This document shows positions 9,314 through 17,750 of a stretch of DNA of 34,865 nt, piece by piece. The translations under genes were made by a program, and so were the position numbers. Each line of letters begins with the position of its first letter. Within the stretch, counting starts at the first letter, position 1. The DNA lies in assembly GCF_022690765.1 (NCBI RefSeq), contig NZ_JALCZA010000046.1, positions 1 to 34,865 of the forward strand, read 5' to 3'. The DNA is from Anaeromyxobacter oryzisoli (GTDB taxonomy: Bacteria > Myxococcota > Myxococcia > Myxococcales > Anaeromyxobacteraceae). Below the pieces are notes generated by a model. That model saw only the letters and a program-made list of their open reading frames with translations, was not told where the DNA came from and did not search any database.

Positions 9314-9988
9314 GTGCTGCTCGATCCGACCGACCAGTTCATCAGGAACATCCGATCTGCCTGCGACCTCGACGGCAAGGCGGTCCTCGAGATCGGGTGC
9401 GGGTCGGGACGCATCACGCGGGACCTGGCCGCGTCCGCCAGAGAGGTCGTCGCGATCGATCCCGACCCGGTGGCGCTGGATCGAGCGCGCGCACGGGTGG
9501 CCGGCGCGAACGTGCTCTTCGTCTGTTCCAGCGCCGCGGACCTCGGGCTCGCAGGACGCACCTTCGACGTGGCGATCTTCTCGCTGTCGCTGCACCACGT
9601 CGCGCTCGAATTCATGGACGCGAGCCTCCTCGCGGCGGCTCGCGCGGTCAGCGCGGGAGGTCGCATCATCGTGATCGAGCCCGGCGACGAGGGAACGCTG
9701 ATCGAGGCGGAGACGCGATTCGACGTCGGGGACGGCGACGAGCGACGCGCGAAGGCAGCGGCGCAGGAGGCCCTCCGCCGCCTGAAGGGGTGGACCGTGG
9801 ACGAAACCGTCCGGTTTTGCACGCTCTTCCACTTCCAGAACGCTGCGGACTTCCTCGAGAACCTGCCGCCGCGCGGGGGACCCCCTGGCGACGCGCTGAG
9901 ACGCTTCCTCGAGCATCACCGGGAGGACGACCGGATCGTGCTCTGGGCCGAACGAGGGATGGCCCTCCTTTCGCGCGTCCTCGGGTGA
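9314..9988 (+). CDS. class I SAM-dependent methyltransferase
   Basis: 224 residues from GTG 9314, with GGAGG at 9305-9309 giving ideal spacing. Motif I is VLEIGCGSGRITRDLA (residues 24-39) and motif II is VVAIDPDPVALDRAR. FDVAIFSLSLHHV fits motif IV, and GGRIIVIEPGDEG fits the post-motif strand, as in the Methyltransf_11/25 families. The substrate cannot be assigned. The gene is separated from the PilZ-family gene by 121 nt, so it may or may not be in that operon. Its codon use is a little less extreme in GC than its neighbours (for example GACGAAACCGTCCGGTTTTGC), a weak hint of different ancestry. Confidence 0.75.
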   Translation: MLLDPTDQFIRNIRSACDLDGKAVLEIGCGSGRITRDLAASAREVVAIDPDPVALDRARARVAGANVLFVCSSAADLGLAGRTFDVAIFSLSLHHVALEFMDASLLAAARAVSAGGRIIVIEPGDEGTLIEAETRFDVGDGDERRAKAAAQEALRRLKGWTVDETVRFCTLFHFQNAADFLENLPPRGGPPGDALRRFLEHHREDDRIVLWAERGMALLSRVLG

Positions 9989-10221
9989 TCCCGACTGCCG
10001 TCGGCGCCAGACCAGGGATGATCACGAGTCATTCGTGACCGCTTTAGCGATGCCCTAGCGACGTGCCCTTTTTCGAGGTTTGCTCAGCGTCATACGTCGG
10101 TTCTCGAATCCCGTAAAACGCGCCAGCGCCGCTCGTAATACGCGGGCTCCCCGAAGGGAGTGCGACGTGGCGCTCACGGTGAAGCTACCGACCGTCTCTC
10201 GACGCTCCGTGAGACCGTCCC
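9989..10221. other. convergent intergenic region, possible weak hairpin
   Basis: This 233-nt gap is less GC-rich than its flanks. It holds a small CTCCC-CGAA-GGGAG hairpin at 10147-10160, in a position to terminate prfB on the minus strand, although no U tract follows. Nothing else is recognisable. Confidence 0.3.
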
Positions 10222-11341
10222 CTACTCCTCCACCACCCGATCCGTCCGCCGCACTCCGAGCAGGTAGGGCTGGATGAACTGGTCCAGCTCGCCGTCGAGG
10301 ACGTCGTCCACCTTGCCGGTCTCGACGCCGGTCCGCAGGTCCTTCACGAGCCGGTAGGGCTGGAGGACGTAGCTGCGGATCTGCGACCCGAAGTCGATGT
10401 CCTTCTTCAGCGCCTCGACGGCGTCGCGGGCCTCCTGGCGCTTGCGCTCCTCGAGGTCGTAGAGGCGGGACCGCAGGATCTTCCAGGCCACGCTCCGGTT
10501 CTTCTGCTGGCTCCGCTCGTTCTGCACCGCGACCACGATGCCGGTCGGGATGTGGGTCATGCGGACGGCGGAGTCGGTCTTGTTCACCTTCTGGCCGCCC
10601 GCGCCCGAGGACCGGAACGTGTCGATCCGGACGTCCGCCTCCTTGATGTCGATGACGATGTCGTCGGCGATCTCCGGGGTGACGTCCACCGCGGCGAAGC
10701 TCGTCTGCCGCCGCGCGTTCTGGTCGAAGGGGCTGATGCGCACGAGCCGGTGCACGCCGCGCTCGGCCTTCAGGAACCCGTAGGCGAAGTCGCCGCGGGC
10801 GATGAACGAGGCGGAGCTGATCCCGGCCTCCTCCCCCGCGACCAGGTCGGCCGGCTCCACCTCCCAGCCCTTCCGCTCGCAGTACCGCGCGTACATCCGG
10901 TACAGCATCGCGGCCCAGTCCATCGCCTCGACGCCGCCGGCGCCGCTCTTCACCTCGACGATGGCGCCGGCGCGATCGTTCGGGCCGGCGAGCATCTTCT
11001 GGAACTCGAGGGCCTCGAGATCCTTCCCGACCCCCTCGGCGGCCTGCGCGGCCTCCGCGCGCGTCCCGTCGTCGCGCGCCTCCTCGGCGAGCTCGTGGAG
11101 CGCCTGGGCGTCGTCGAGCGAGCGGCGGACCTTCGCGTACGCCTGCGTCACCTGCTCGAGCTGGGCCTTCTCCTTGAGGAGGGCCTGCGCCTTGGCGTTG
11201 TCGGTCCAGAAGGCGGCGTCCTCGGAGAGCTTCGCGATCTCCGCGACGCGAAGCTGCTTCCGATCGACGTCAAAGGGACCCCCGGAGCGCCTCCAGGCGT
11301 CGAGAGAGCTCGGTCAGGCGCTCGGTGGTGGGTGCGGCCAT
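10222..11341 (-). CDS. prfB: peptide chain release factor 2, with programmed +1 frameshift
   Basis: The start is ATG 11341, with AGGAG just upstream in the end of lnt. Twenty-three codons are read ([20 protein letters not shown] then GSL) to a CTT followed by an in-frame TGA (11272-11270). A +1 shift that skips the T at 11272 continues from GAC 11271 for 349 codons to TAG at 10222, giving a 372-residue protein. The tripeptide anticodon SPF falls at about 203-205 and the GGQ peptidyl-hydrolysis motif ([11 protein letters not shown]) at about 248-250, almost the same positions as in E. coli RF2. RF2 reads UGA and UAA and controls its own synthesis through this shift. The gene lies 5 nt after lnt, so it is probably co-transcribed. 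Gene callers usually truncate it to an internal GTG at 11151. Confidence 0.96.
11269..11284 (-). promoter_or_regulatory. prfB programmed +1 frameshift site
   Basis: Read on the minus strand the site is CGGGGG-TCC-CTT-TGA-C. It is the canonical slippery CUU plus a weak UGA-C stop, with an internal SD-like GGGGG three bases upstream, the same arrangement as in E. coli prfB. When RF2 is scarce the ribosome pauses at UGA and slips +1. Confidence 0.95.
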
Positions 11342-11346
11342 GGCTC

Positions 11347-13119
11347 CTAGTACTCCCCTGATGGCTCCGACGCGCGCCGCCGACGGAAGGTCGCCAGGAG
11401 GGCGAGCCCCGTGATCGCGGCGCTGGCGTGGGCGAAGAGGTCGCCGATGCTAGTGTAGAGGGTGCGCCCCCGCAACCGCGGCACGTCGGCGACGAGCAGC
11501 CGGGCCGGCTCGGCGGGATCGGGGGCGAGGTCCGGATCGACCGGCCCGACCTCGAGCGCCCCCGGCGCGACCTCTCCGGTCGGGAGGATCACCGCCGAGA
11601 CCCCCGCGTACGCCGGCCGGAGGACGGCCTTCCCCGACTCGATGGCCCGGAGCCGCACGATCGCGAGGAACTGGTAGGGGCCGGACGAGTAGCCGTACCA
11701 GGCGTCGTTGGTCGGGTTCACGAGGAGCTCGGGCTCCGGCGACCCGCGGTCGAACGCGGCGGTGATCTCCGGGAAGATGGCGTCGAAGCAGATGAGCGGC
11801 GCGAGCCGCACCGGGGCCGGGGCGGCGGCGTGGGAGGGCGGGGCCGGGGTATCGGGCGCGGGCGCCGCCGCCCCGGAGGCGGGGACGGCCTGCGCCACGG
11901 CGGCGGGCGGGGTCGGGGCGGGCGGCGTGAACGAGAGCACGGCGAGCTCGTTCCCGGGCGCGACCGGCGCGAAGGTCGGCACCAGGTGGCCGACGAACGG
12001 GAGCACCGCGTGCACCCACTCCGGGACGTACTCGCCGAACGGGACGAGGTGGTGCTTCTGGTAGCGGCCGAGCACCTCGCGCCCGGGCGTCACGAGGAAC
12101 ACGGCGTTCCCGACCTGCGGGACGCGCTGCCCCGCCGCGCCCGGGCGCCACGCGAGGGTCGAGGCGCCCACCAGGACGTGCGCGCGGGTGAGGGCCGGGA
12201 GGCCGCTGCGGGCCTGGGCGAGGCTGTCGAGATCGGGCGGCACGTAGAGCGGGTACGCCGCCTCGGGCCAGACCACGAGATCGGCGCCGCGGCGCTCCGC
12301 CTCGAGCGTCGGCGGGACGAGGCGCGCGAGGATGTAGTCGCGGTTGTCCCGCGCCTCGTTCTTCACCGACTGATCGACGTTCGGCTGGACGACGCCGACG
12401 CGGAGCGAGAACGCGGAGGCCATCGTGGCGCGCACCGCCCGGAGGTGGAGCGCGCCGCCCGCGACCACCGCCGCGACCAGCGCGCCGGTCGCCGCGAGCG
12501 CTCGGATCGGCGCGGGCCGCCCCTCGCGCCGCGCCGCCACCGCCTCGGCGAGGACCGCGTTCACGAGCACCACGAGCGCCGCGATCCCGTACGGGCCCGC
12601 CGCGGCGGCGAGCTGGGCGACGGGCAGCGTCCGGGCCTGGGTGTAGCCGAGGTTCGCCCAGGGGAAGCCCGAGGCGAGGTAGTTCCGGGAGAGCTCGAAG
12701 GCGACCCAGACCAGGGGCAGGTGCGTCCAGAGCGGCCACCCGAGCCGGTCGCGGATCCGCCAGGACACCGCGAACGCCGCCCCCCAGTGCACCGCCATGT
12801 AGAGGACGAGGAGCCCGAGCGCGACCGTGGCGATCGGCAGCGAGAGGCCGCCGAACGCGGTCATCGCGTGCGACACCCAGTAGATGGCGCACCAGAAGTA
12901 GGTGAGCCCCGCCACCAGCCCGAGCGCGAACGCGCCGCGGAGCCGGGTCGCGGCCCGGAGCGCGAGGAGCGCCGGCACGAGGGCGACCCAGGCGACGAGC
13001 TCGAGCCGGCCGGGCGCGTCGAGCTGCCGGATCGAGACGAAGGGCAGGACGAGCGGGAGGGCCAGCGCCATCGCGGCGCCGGACGCGACGGCGAGGAGGA
13101 ACGGGGTGGCGCGCTTCAT
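11347..13119 (-). CDS. lnt: apolipoprotein N-acyltransferase
   Basis: 590 residues from ATG 13119. Lnt transfers an acyl chain from phospholipid to the N-terminal Cys of apolipoproteins in the inner membrane, the last step of lipoprotein maturation. The N-terminal 230 residues contain several hydrophobic segments (for example 8-28, 43-57, 62-80, 92-118, 180-196, 207-222) and the motif GFPWANLGYT. The periplasmic nitrilase-like domain has the triad Glu286 (VVWPEAAYP), Lys355 (YQKHHLVPFGEY) and Cys444 (LICFDAIFPE). The region just before the catalytic Cys (about 398-438) is expanded into a Pro/Ala-rich stretch. A last hydrophobic segment lies near the C-terminus. It is followed closely by prfB. 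Confidence 0.95.
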   Translation of the reverse strand: MKRATPFLLAVASGAAMALALPLVLPFVSIRQLDAPGRLELVAWVALVPALLALRAATRLRGAFALGLVAGLTYFWCAIYWVSHAMTAFGGLSLPIATVALGLLVLYMAVHWGAAFAVSWRIRDRLGWPLWTHLPLVWVAFELSRNYLASGFPWANLGYTQARTLPVAQLAAAAGPYGIAALVVLVNAVLAEAVAARREGRPAPIRALAATGALVAAVVAGGALHLRAVRATMASAFSLRVGVVQPNVDQSVKNEARDNRDYILARLVPPTLEAERRGADLVVWPEAAYPLYVPPDLDSLAQARSGLPALTRAHVLVGASTLAWRPGAAGQRVPQVGNAVFLVTPGREVLGRYQKHHLVPFGEYVPEWVHAVLPFVGHLVPTFAPVAPGNELAVLSFTPPAPTPPAAVAQAVPASGAAAPAPDTPAPPSHAAAPAPVRLAPLICFDAIFPEITAAFDRGSPEPELLVNPTNDAWYGYSSGPYQFLAIVRLRAIESGKAVLRPAYAGVSAVILPTGEVAPGALEVGPVDPDLAPDPAEPARLLVADVPRLRGRTLYTSIGDLFAHASAAITGLALLATFRRRRASEPSGEY

Positions 13120-13164
13120 GTCCGGGTGAGGTTTAGCGCGGCGAGCGGGCCGCCGCGCGAACGG

Positions 13165-13578
13165 TCAGCGGGCCTTCTTGAAGAAGGTGTCCTCGGCGCC
13201 GCCCTCGCCGTGCAGGTCCACGTCCACGCCGGTGGACGGAGCGGCGGTGGCCTCCTGGGACGGGCCGGCGCCGTACGCCGCCGCCGCGGCGAGGTAGTAG
13301 GCGATCGCCTCCCGGATCAGGTGGCCGACCGGGCGGCCGAGGCGCGCCGCCGTGTCGGACACCGCCTCGGCGAGCTCGGCGGGCATCCGCACCGCGACGA
13401 CCCGGGCCTGGGCGAGGGCCGCCTCGAGCCGCTCGAGCGCCTGGCTCGGGCGCGACACGCGGAAGTCGCCGGCCTCGATCATCTCCTTGATCCGGCGCGC
13501 GAGCTCTTCGCGCGTGTACCACGCGTCGTCGAGCCAGACGGACTCGGAGTCGAGATCGATGTCTGCGAACGGGTCCAT
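13165..13578 (-). CDS. ribbon-helix-helix-like small protein
   Basis: 137 residues from ATG 13578, with AGAGGG just upstream. The central part, VVAVRMPAELAEAVSDTA followed by ARLGRPVGHLIREAIAYYL (residues 60-96), has the strand-helix-helix spacing of CopG/RHH DNA-binding or antitoxin-type proteins. The N-terminus is acidic (MDPFADIDLDSESVWLDD) with a helix EELARRIKEMIEAG, and the C-terminus (100-137) looks disordered. No toxin gene is adjacent, so I read it as a possible regulator rather than an antitoxin. Its first 100 nt overlap the 3' end of the ybeY frame; a start at Met32 would nearly remove the overlap, but the N-terminal residues look genuinely coding. Confidence 0.65.
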   Translation of the reverse strand: MDPFADIDLDSESVWLDDAWYTREELARRIKEMIEAGDFRVSRPSQALERLEAALAQARVVAVRMPAELAEAVSDTAARLGRPVGHLIREAIAYYLAAAAAYGAGPSQEATAAPSTGVDVDLHGEGGAEDTFFKKAR

Positions 13579-14057
13579 CTTCCCTCTACGCCGGCGCGGC
13601 CAACGCGCCGGGTGCTGCGGAGCGCCGCGCCCACGAGCCCCTCTGCCCGGGCCAGCTCGGCCTCCTTCGCGGCCATCACGCGGGCGTCCTCCTCGCGCTC
13701 ATGGTCGTACCCGAGCAGGTGGAGGATGCCGTGCGCCAGGTAGCGATCCAGCTCCGCTCCGACCGGTCGCCCCTCGGCGCGGCTCCGCCGCGTCGCGGTG
13801 TCGAGCGAGATTACCACGTCCCCGAGGAGCGACCCAGAACCGGCCGGCTCGGACATGGGGAACGACAGGACGTCGGTCGCCCGGTCCTTCCCTCGCCACT
13901 CGCGATTCAGGGACCGGATGCGGCGATCCGTGACGAGGAGGATCGACAGCTCCGCGTCGTCCCGGCCGACGGCGGCGAGGAAGGTCGCGGCCCGCCCGCG
14001 CAGCCGCCGGGCGGCACGGGCCCCGTCCGGGTGCTCCGAGGAGAGACGGACGATCAT
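13479..14057 (-). CDS. ybeY: endoribonuclease YbeY (rRNA maturation factor)
   Basis: 192 residues from ATG 14057; the ATGA overlap with the preceding HD-hydrolase stop indicates coupling. YbeY is a zinc-dependent RNase that acts in 16S rRNA 3' maturation and ribosome quality control. The metal motif is H109-x3-H113-x5-H119 (HGILHLLGYDH), and NREWRGKDRATDVLSFP is the conserved upstream block. The family is usually 150-160 residues long. Here about 35-40 extra C-terminal residues, rich in Ser/Thr/Arg, are read out of frame through the start of the RHH-like gene and look like non-selected sequence. The PhoH, HD-hydrolase, ybeY and lnt order matches the phoH-ybeY-lnt association seen widely in bacteria. 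Confidence 0.93.
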   Translation of the reverse strand: MIVRLSSEHPDGARAARRLRGRAATFLAAVGRDDAELSILLVTDRRIRSLNREWRGKDRATDVLSFPMSEPAGSGSLLGDVVISLDTATRRSRAEGRPVGAELDRYLAHGILHLLGYDHEREEDARVMAAKEAELARAEGLVGAALRSTRRVGRAGVEGRWTRSQTSISTPSPSGSTTRGTRAKSSRAGSRR

Positions 14058-16405
14058 GACTTGGCCACGAGCTGGACGGGCGGGCGCCGGCTCTCGTCCT
14101 CGTCCCGCGGCGCCTTGCCCGGGTACTCGGGGCGCGTGTGGTAGATCGCCTCGAGCGCGCGGACCATCGCCGCGGCGATGGCGTTCAGATCGCGCAGCGT
14201 CAGCTCGCACTCGTCGAGCTGTCCCTCGCTGAAGATCTCGTTGATCCGCTTCGAGACGACGCCGCGGAGCGCGTCGCCGGTGGGATCCACGTCGGCGCGG
14301 GCCGACGCCTCGCACGCGTCGGCGATCATCACGAGCGCGGCCTCGCGGCTCTGCGGCTTCGGCCCCGGGTAGCGGAAGAGCGCCTCGTCGAGCGCCGCGC
14401 TGCGCCCCCCGCCCTCCTCGGCCGCGTGCTGCGCCTTCGCCCAGAAGTAGCCGACCGAGCGCGTGCCGTGGTGCTGCGGGATGACGTCCTGCACGGGCCG
14501 GGGGAGGCGCCAGTGCCGGGCCAGCTCGAGCCCGTCCGTCACGTGGCGCTTCACGATCAGCGCGCTCATCGAGGGGGCGAGGGCGTCGTGGCGGTTCTCG
14601 CCGCCGCGCTGGTTCTCCGCGAAGTAGAGCGGGTTCCGGATCTTCCCGAGGTCGTGGTAGTAGGCGCAGACCCTCGCGAGGAGCGGGTTCGCGCCGATCG
14701 CCTGCGCCCCCGCCTCCACCAGCGAGCCCATCAGGATCGAGTGGTGGTACGTCCCGGGCGCCTGGACGATCAGCTCCTTGAGCGCGGGGTGGTTGAGGTT
14801 GGCGAGCTCGAGCAGCTTCACGTCGGTGACGTAGCCGAAGACGCCCTCGATCACCGGGAGCGAGCCGACCACCACGACCGGCAGGAGCACCGCGCCCCCC
14901 GCCAGCGCCGCGGCCGCGGCGGCGGCGATCTCGACGGCGCTCCGGCCGCCGTAGAGCCCGAGCGCGACGACGACGGCGACCCCGACGCCGCCCACCGCGA
15001 GCCCCGCGCGGAAGAACCCGGCCCGATCGCGGCCGCTCTGGACGACCCCCGCCGCGGCCACCGACGTCAGGGTCGCGTAGAGCGCGAACGCGAGCGACTG
15101 GCCCGCGAGGAGCCCCGCGGCGAGCCCCGTCGCCACCGCGAGCAGCAGCGCCGCCTCGGCCGCGAGCACCTGCCGCGCGATCATCGCGCCCGCCGCGAAC
15201 GGGACGAGGTACGAGAGCGCCGGGGGCGGGAGCGCGGGGAACCGCTCGTGGAGCGCGTCGGCGATCGTCAGGGCGAGGGCCCCCATCCCGAGGGTGAGGA
15301 CGAGCACCACCGCGAGGAGGAGCGCGTCCCGCCGCGCCGGGCGGAACCGGGAGACGTTCCTGCGCGCCACGCGCCAGAGCACCGACACGATGAGCGCCGC
15401 GAGGAGCCCGCCGCCGATCCGCAGGTGGGCGAGATCCTCCCCCTTCCGCTGGGCGCGGATCCCGTCGAACACCACCAGGTGCCGCTTCTCGATCCGCTCG
15501 CCGTCGCCGATGATCTTCTCGCCCCGCTTGACGGGGATGACGACCGGCTTCACCCGCGCCGCCGCCTCGGCGCGGCGGCGCTCGGTCTCGGCCTGGTCGT
15601 GCGCGAGCGTGGGGCGGACCATCGCGGCGGCGAGCCGGACCACCGCGGCCCGGAGCGCCGGCGGCTCCTTCGCGAGCCGCGCCGCCGCGGTGCGCGCCAC
15701 CTCCTCGCGCGCCGTCGCGACGCCGCGGACGAGCGCGCGATCCGCGAGGACCTGCTCGCCCTGCAGCGCGCCGCTGCGGAAGGTCCGGATCACGAACCCC
15801 AGCTCGTGATCGGCCGGGAGGAGCTTCAGGTCCTCGACGACCATCCCGGACAGGCCGCGCTGGGCGAGCGCGGCGAGGTCCCGCTCCACGCTCTCGGAGA
15901 AGCGCGCCTTCATCAGCGCGCCCAGGTCCTCGTCGCGGACCACCACCTGGAGCCGGGAGACGAAGCCGTCGCGCTGGGCCGCGTACCGGCGCTCCAGCTC
16001 CGCCATCTCCCGCGCGTCGCGCGCCTCGCGCCGGGGGAGCGGCAGGGCGCGCTCCTCGTCGCGCATCAGATCGAAGGCGGCGTGGACGCGCGCGACGGCC
16101 TCGTCGGCGGCGCCCTCCTCGAGGTCGTACACCGGCCGGACCGCCCCCGCCTCCTCGGCGCGGCGGCGCGCCGTCGCCTCCTCGTCGACGATGTCGTAGT
16201 CGCGATCCGCCTTGATGGTCGCCGCGGCCGGCGTACCGAGCGCGTCGCCCCCGGGGAGCCGGTGGACCGCGCCGGGCGCGAGGAGCCAGCCGCACGCGGC
16301 GGCGACCAGGGCGACGAGACCGAAGCGCATCACGCGCCCCGGCCAGTCCACGCACGCGGGCGCGGGTTCGCCGCCGCAGTCCGCCTGGTCCGAGGGTGGG
16401 TTCAT
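14054..16405 (-). CDS. 7TM-HD phosphohydrolase (PgpH-like)
   Basis: 783 residues if started at ATG 16405; a GTG at 16441 would add 12 residues, and neither start has a good ribosome binding site. After a single N-terminal membrane segment (about 26-46) comes a large extracytoplasmic 7TMR-HDED-type region to about residue 320. A block of about seven hydrophobic helices follows, then a cytoplasmic HD domain with TYHHSILMGSLVEAGA, ARVCAYYHDLGKIRNP, VIPQHHGTRSVGYF and LVMIADACEASARA. Family members such as Listeria PgpH hydrolyse c-di-AMP. I see no diadenylate cyclase gene in the window, so the substrate is inferred from the family only. It lies between the PhoH gene and ybeY, a common order in many bacteria. 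Confidence 0.9.
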   Translation of the reverse strand: MNPPSDQADCGGEPAPACVDWPGRVMRFGLVALVAAACGWLLAPGAVHRLPGGDALGTPAAATIKADRDYDIVDEEATARRRAEEAGAVRPVYDLEEGAADEAVARVHAAFDLMRDEERALPLPRREARDAREMAELERRYAAQRDGFVSRLQVVVRDEDLGALMKARFSESVERDLAALAQRGLSGMVVEDLKLLPADHELGFVIRTFRSGALQGEQVLADRALVRGVATAREEVARTAAARLAKEPPALRAAVVRLAAAMVRPTLAHDQAETERRRAEAAARVKPVVIPVKRGEKIIGDGERIEKRHLVVFDGIRAQRKGEDLAHLRIGGGLLAALIVSVLWRVARRNVSRFRPARRDALLLAVVLVLTLGMGALALTIADALHERFPALPPPALSYLVPFAAGAMIARQVLAAEAALLLAVATGLAAGLLAGQSLAFALYATLTSVAAAGVVQSGRDRAGFFRAGLAVGGVGVAVVVALGLYGGRSAVEIAAAAAAALAGGAVLLPVVVVGSLPVIEGVFGYVTDVKLLELANLNHPALKELIVQAPGTYHHSILMGSLVEAGAQAIGANPLLARVCAYYHDLGKIRNPLYFAENQRGGENRHDALAPSMSALIVKRHVTDGLELARHWRLPRPVQDVIPQHHGTRSVGYFWAKAQHAAEEGGGRSAALDEALFRYPGPKPQSREAALVMIADACEASARADVDPTGDALRGVVSKRINEIFSEGQLDECELTLRDLNAIAAAMVRALEAIYHTRPEYPGKAPRDEDESRRPPVQLVAKS

Positions 16406-16522
16406 GTGGGATGACTGACGCAAGGCGAGCCAGGGTGTCACCGCGATCCGCGGATGGCAACGGGGATCCAGGGCGATCGCTGGAACAACCGACCCTGGGG
16501 GGACCCTTCCCCGGCCGGCGGC

Positions 16523-17581
16523 TCACCCGCCCGCCTGCCCGCCTTCCGCCGAGGCCGCCTGGCGCGCCCGCTCCTTCTCCGCCTTGGCCGCGTCCGCCCG
16601 GGCGCGACGCTCCGCGTCGTACGTGTCGTAGGCCCGCACGACCTCCTGCACCAGCGGGTGACGCACCACGTCGATCTCGTTGAACGCGCAGAACGAGACG
16701 CCCTCCACGCCGCGCAGCACCTTCTGGACCTCCACGAGCCCCGAGCCGCGCCCGGTCGGGAGGTCCACCTGCGTCACGTCGCCCGTGACCACCGCCTTCG
16801 ACCCGTAGCCGAGGCGCGTGAGGAACATCTTCATCTGCTCCTCGGTGGTGTTCTGCGCCTCGTCGAGGATGATGAACGCGTCGTTCAGGGTGCGGCCGCG
16901 CATGAAGGCGAGCGGCGCGACCTCCACCGTGCCGCGCTCGATGAAGGCGGTGGCCTTCTCGTAGTCCACCATGTCGAAGAGCGCGTCGTGGAGCGGCCGC
17001 AGGTACGGGTTCACCTTCTCCGCGATGTCGCCCGGCAGGAACCCGAGCTTCTCGCCGGCCTCGACGGCGGGGCGGGTGAGGACGATGCGCTTCACCTTGC
17101 GCTCGACCAGGAACGACACCGCCATCGCCATCGCGAGGTACGTCTTCCCCGTGCCCGCGGGGCCGATGCCGAACACGATGTCGTCGTCGCGGATCGCCTG
17201 GATGTAGCGCTTCTGCGCGAGCCCCTTCGGCGTGATGATCCGGTGGCGCGCGGAGACGAACACGGTGTCGCCGAAGATCTCGCGGAGCGGCACGCCCTGG
17301 CTGGCGAGCTTCGTCGCCTGATCGACGTCCTCGAGGTAGAGCGGGTAGCCCTGCTCCACCAGCTCGTAGAGCTGATTCACGAGCGACTCGGCCATCAGGA
17401 GCCGGGCCTCGTCCGCGGCGGCGACGACGATCTGCCCGCCGCGGAGGCCGAGCTGGACCCCGAGCCGCTTCTCGATGAGCTTCAGGTTCTCGCTGTGGGC
17501 GCCGCACAGGGCGCGGACCCGGTCGTTGTCCGTGAACTCGAGCCGCGCCGTCTTGAGGGGTTCCGCTGCGATCTGGCCCAA
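16523..17581 (-). CDS. ybeZ: PhoH-family ATPase (YbeZ type)
   Basis: I place the start at TTG 17581 because AAGGAGG lies 5 nt upstream, giving 352 residues; the longer frame to 17707 reads as low-complexity shadow. The N-terminal region (about 1-95) is KH-like, with TARLEFTDNDRVRALCG. The PhoH ATPase domain has FVSARHRIITPKGLAQKRYI, Walker A GPAGTGKT (140-147), and Walker B FIILDEAQNTTEEQMK with VVTGDVTQVDLP. The C-terminus is a charged Ala/Arg/Glu tail. PhoH/YbeZ is a predicted NTPase or helicase that works with YbeY in rRNA processing and is encoded two genes downstream of it here. A 117-nt gap separates it from the HD-hydrolase gene. Confidence 0.92.
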   Translation of the reverse strand: MGQIAAEPLKTARLEFTDNDRVRALCGAHSENLKLIEKRLGVQLGLRGGQIVVAAADEARLLMAESLVNQLYELVEQGYPLYLEDVDQATKLASQGVPLREIFGDTVFVSARHRIITPKGLAQKRYIQAIRDDDIVFGIGPAGTGKTYLAMAMAVSFLVERKVKRIVLTRPAVEAGEKLGFLPGDIAEKVNPYLRPLHDALFDMVDYEKATAFIERGTVEVAPLAFMRGRTLNDAFIILDEAQNTTEEQMKMFLTRLGYGSKAVVTGDVTQVDLPTGRGSGLVEVQKVLRGVEGVSFCAFNEIDVVRHPLVQEVVRAYDTYDAERRARADAAKAEKERARQAASAEGGQAGG

Positions 17582-17750
17582 CCGCGCCTCCTTCGTGTGC
17601 CTGGGCTCGCCGGGGCGCGGCGCGCGCCGCGCGCTCGGGGAGAGCCCTCCGCGCGGGACCATAACCCAGCTCCAGGCCCCCGGCATGGCGGCGACGCCCC
17701 CGCGCACCCGGCCGGCGTCGCGACCGGGCGGAGCCGAGGGTGGCGCGCCT

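Noticed and set aside
10098-10130. tRNA-like T-loop GGTTCTCGAATCCC followed by GCGCCA
   Set aside because: It has an extra base in the loop, no matching T-stem, and no acceptor, D or anticodon arms upstream.
10166-10215. Third copy of the HNH-flanking repeat, from GGTGAAGCT and CCGTGAG
   Set aside because: Only short words match, the spacing between them differs (about 20 versus 33 nt) and the conserved 33-bp core is absent.
13479-17507. Single 1342-codon minus-strand frame from the PhoH gene through ybeY
   Set aside because: Only its last part is the real ybeY; the rest is an out-of-phase shadow of the PhoH and HD-hydrolase genes.
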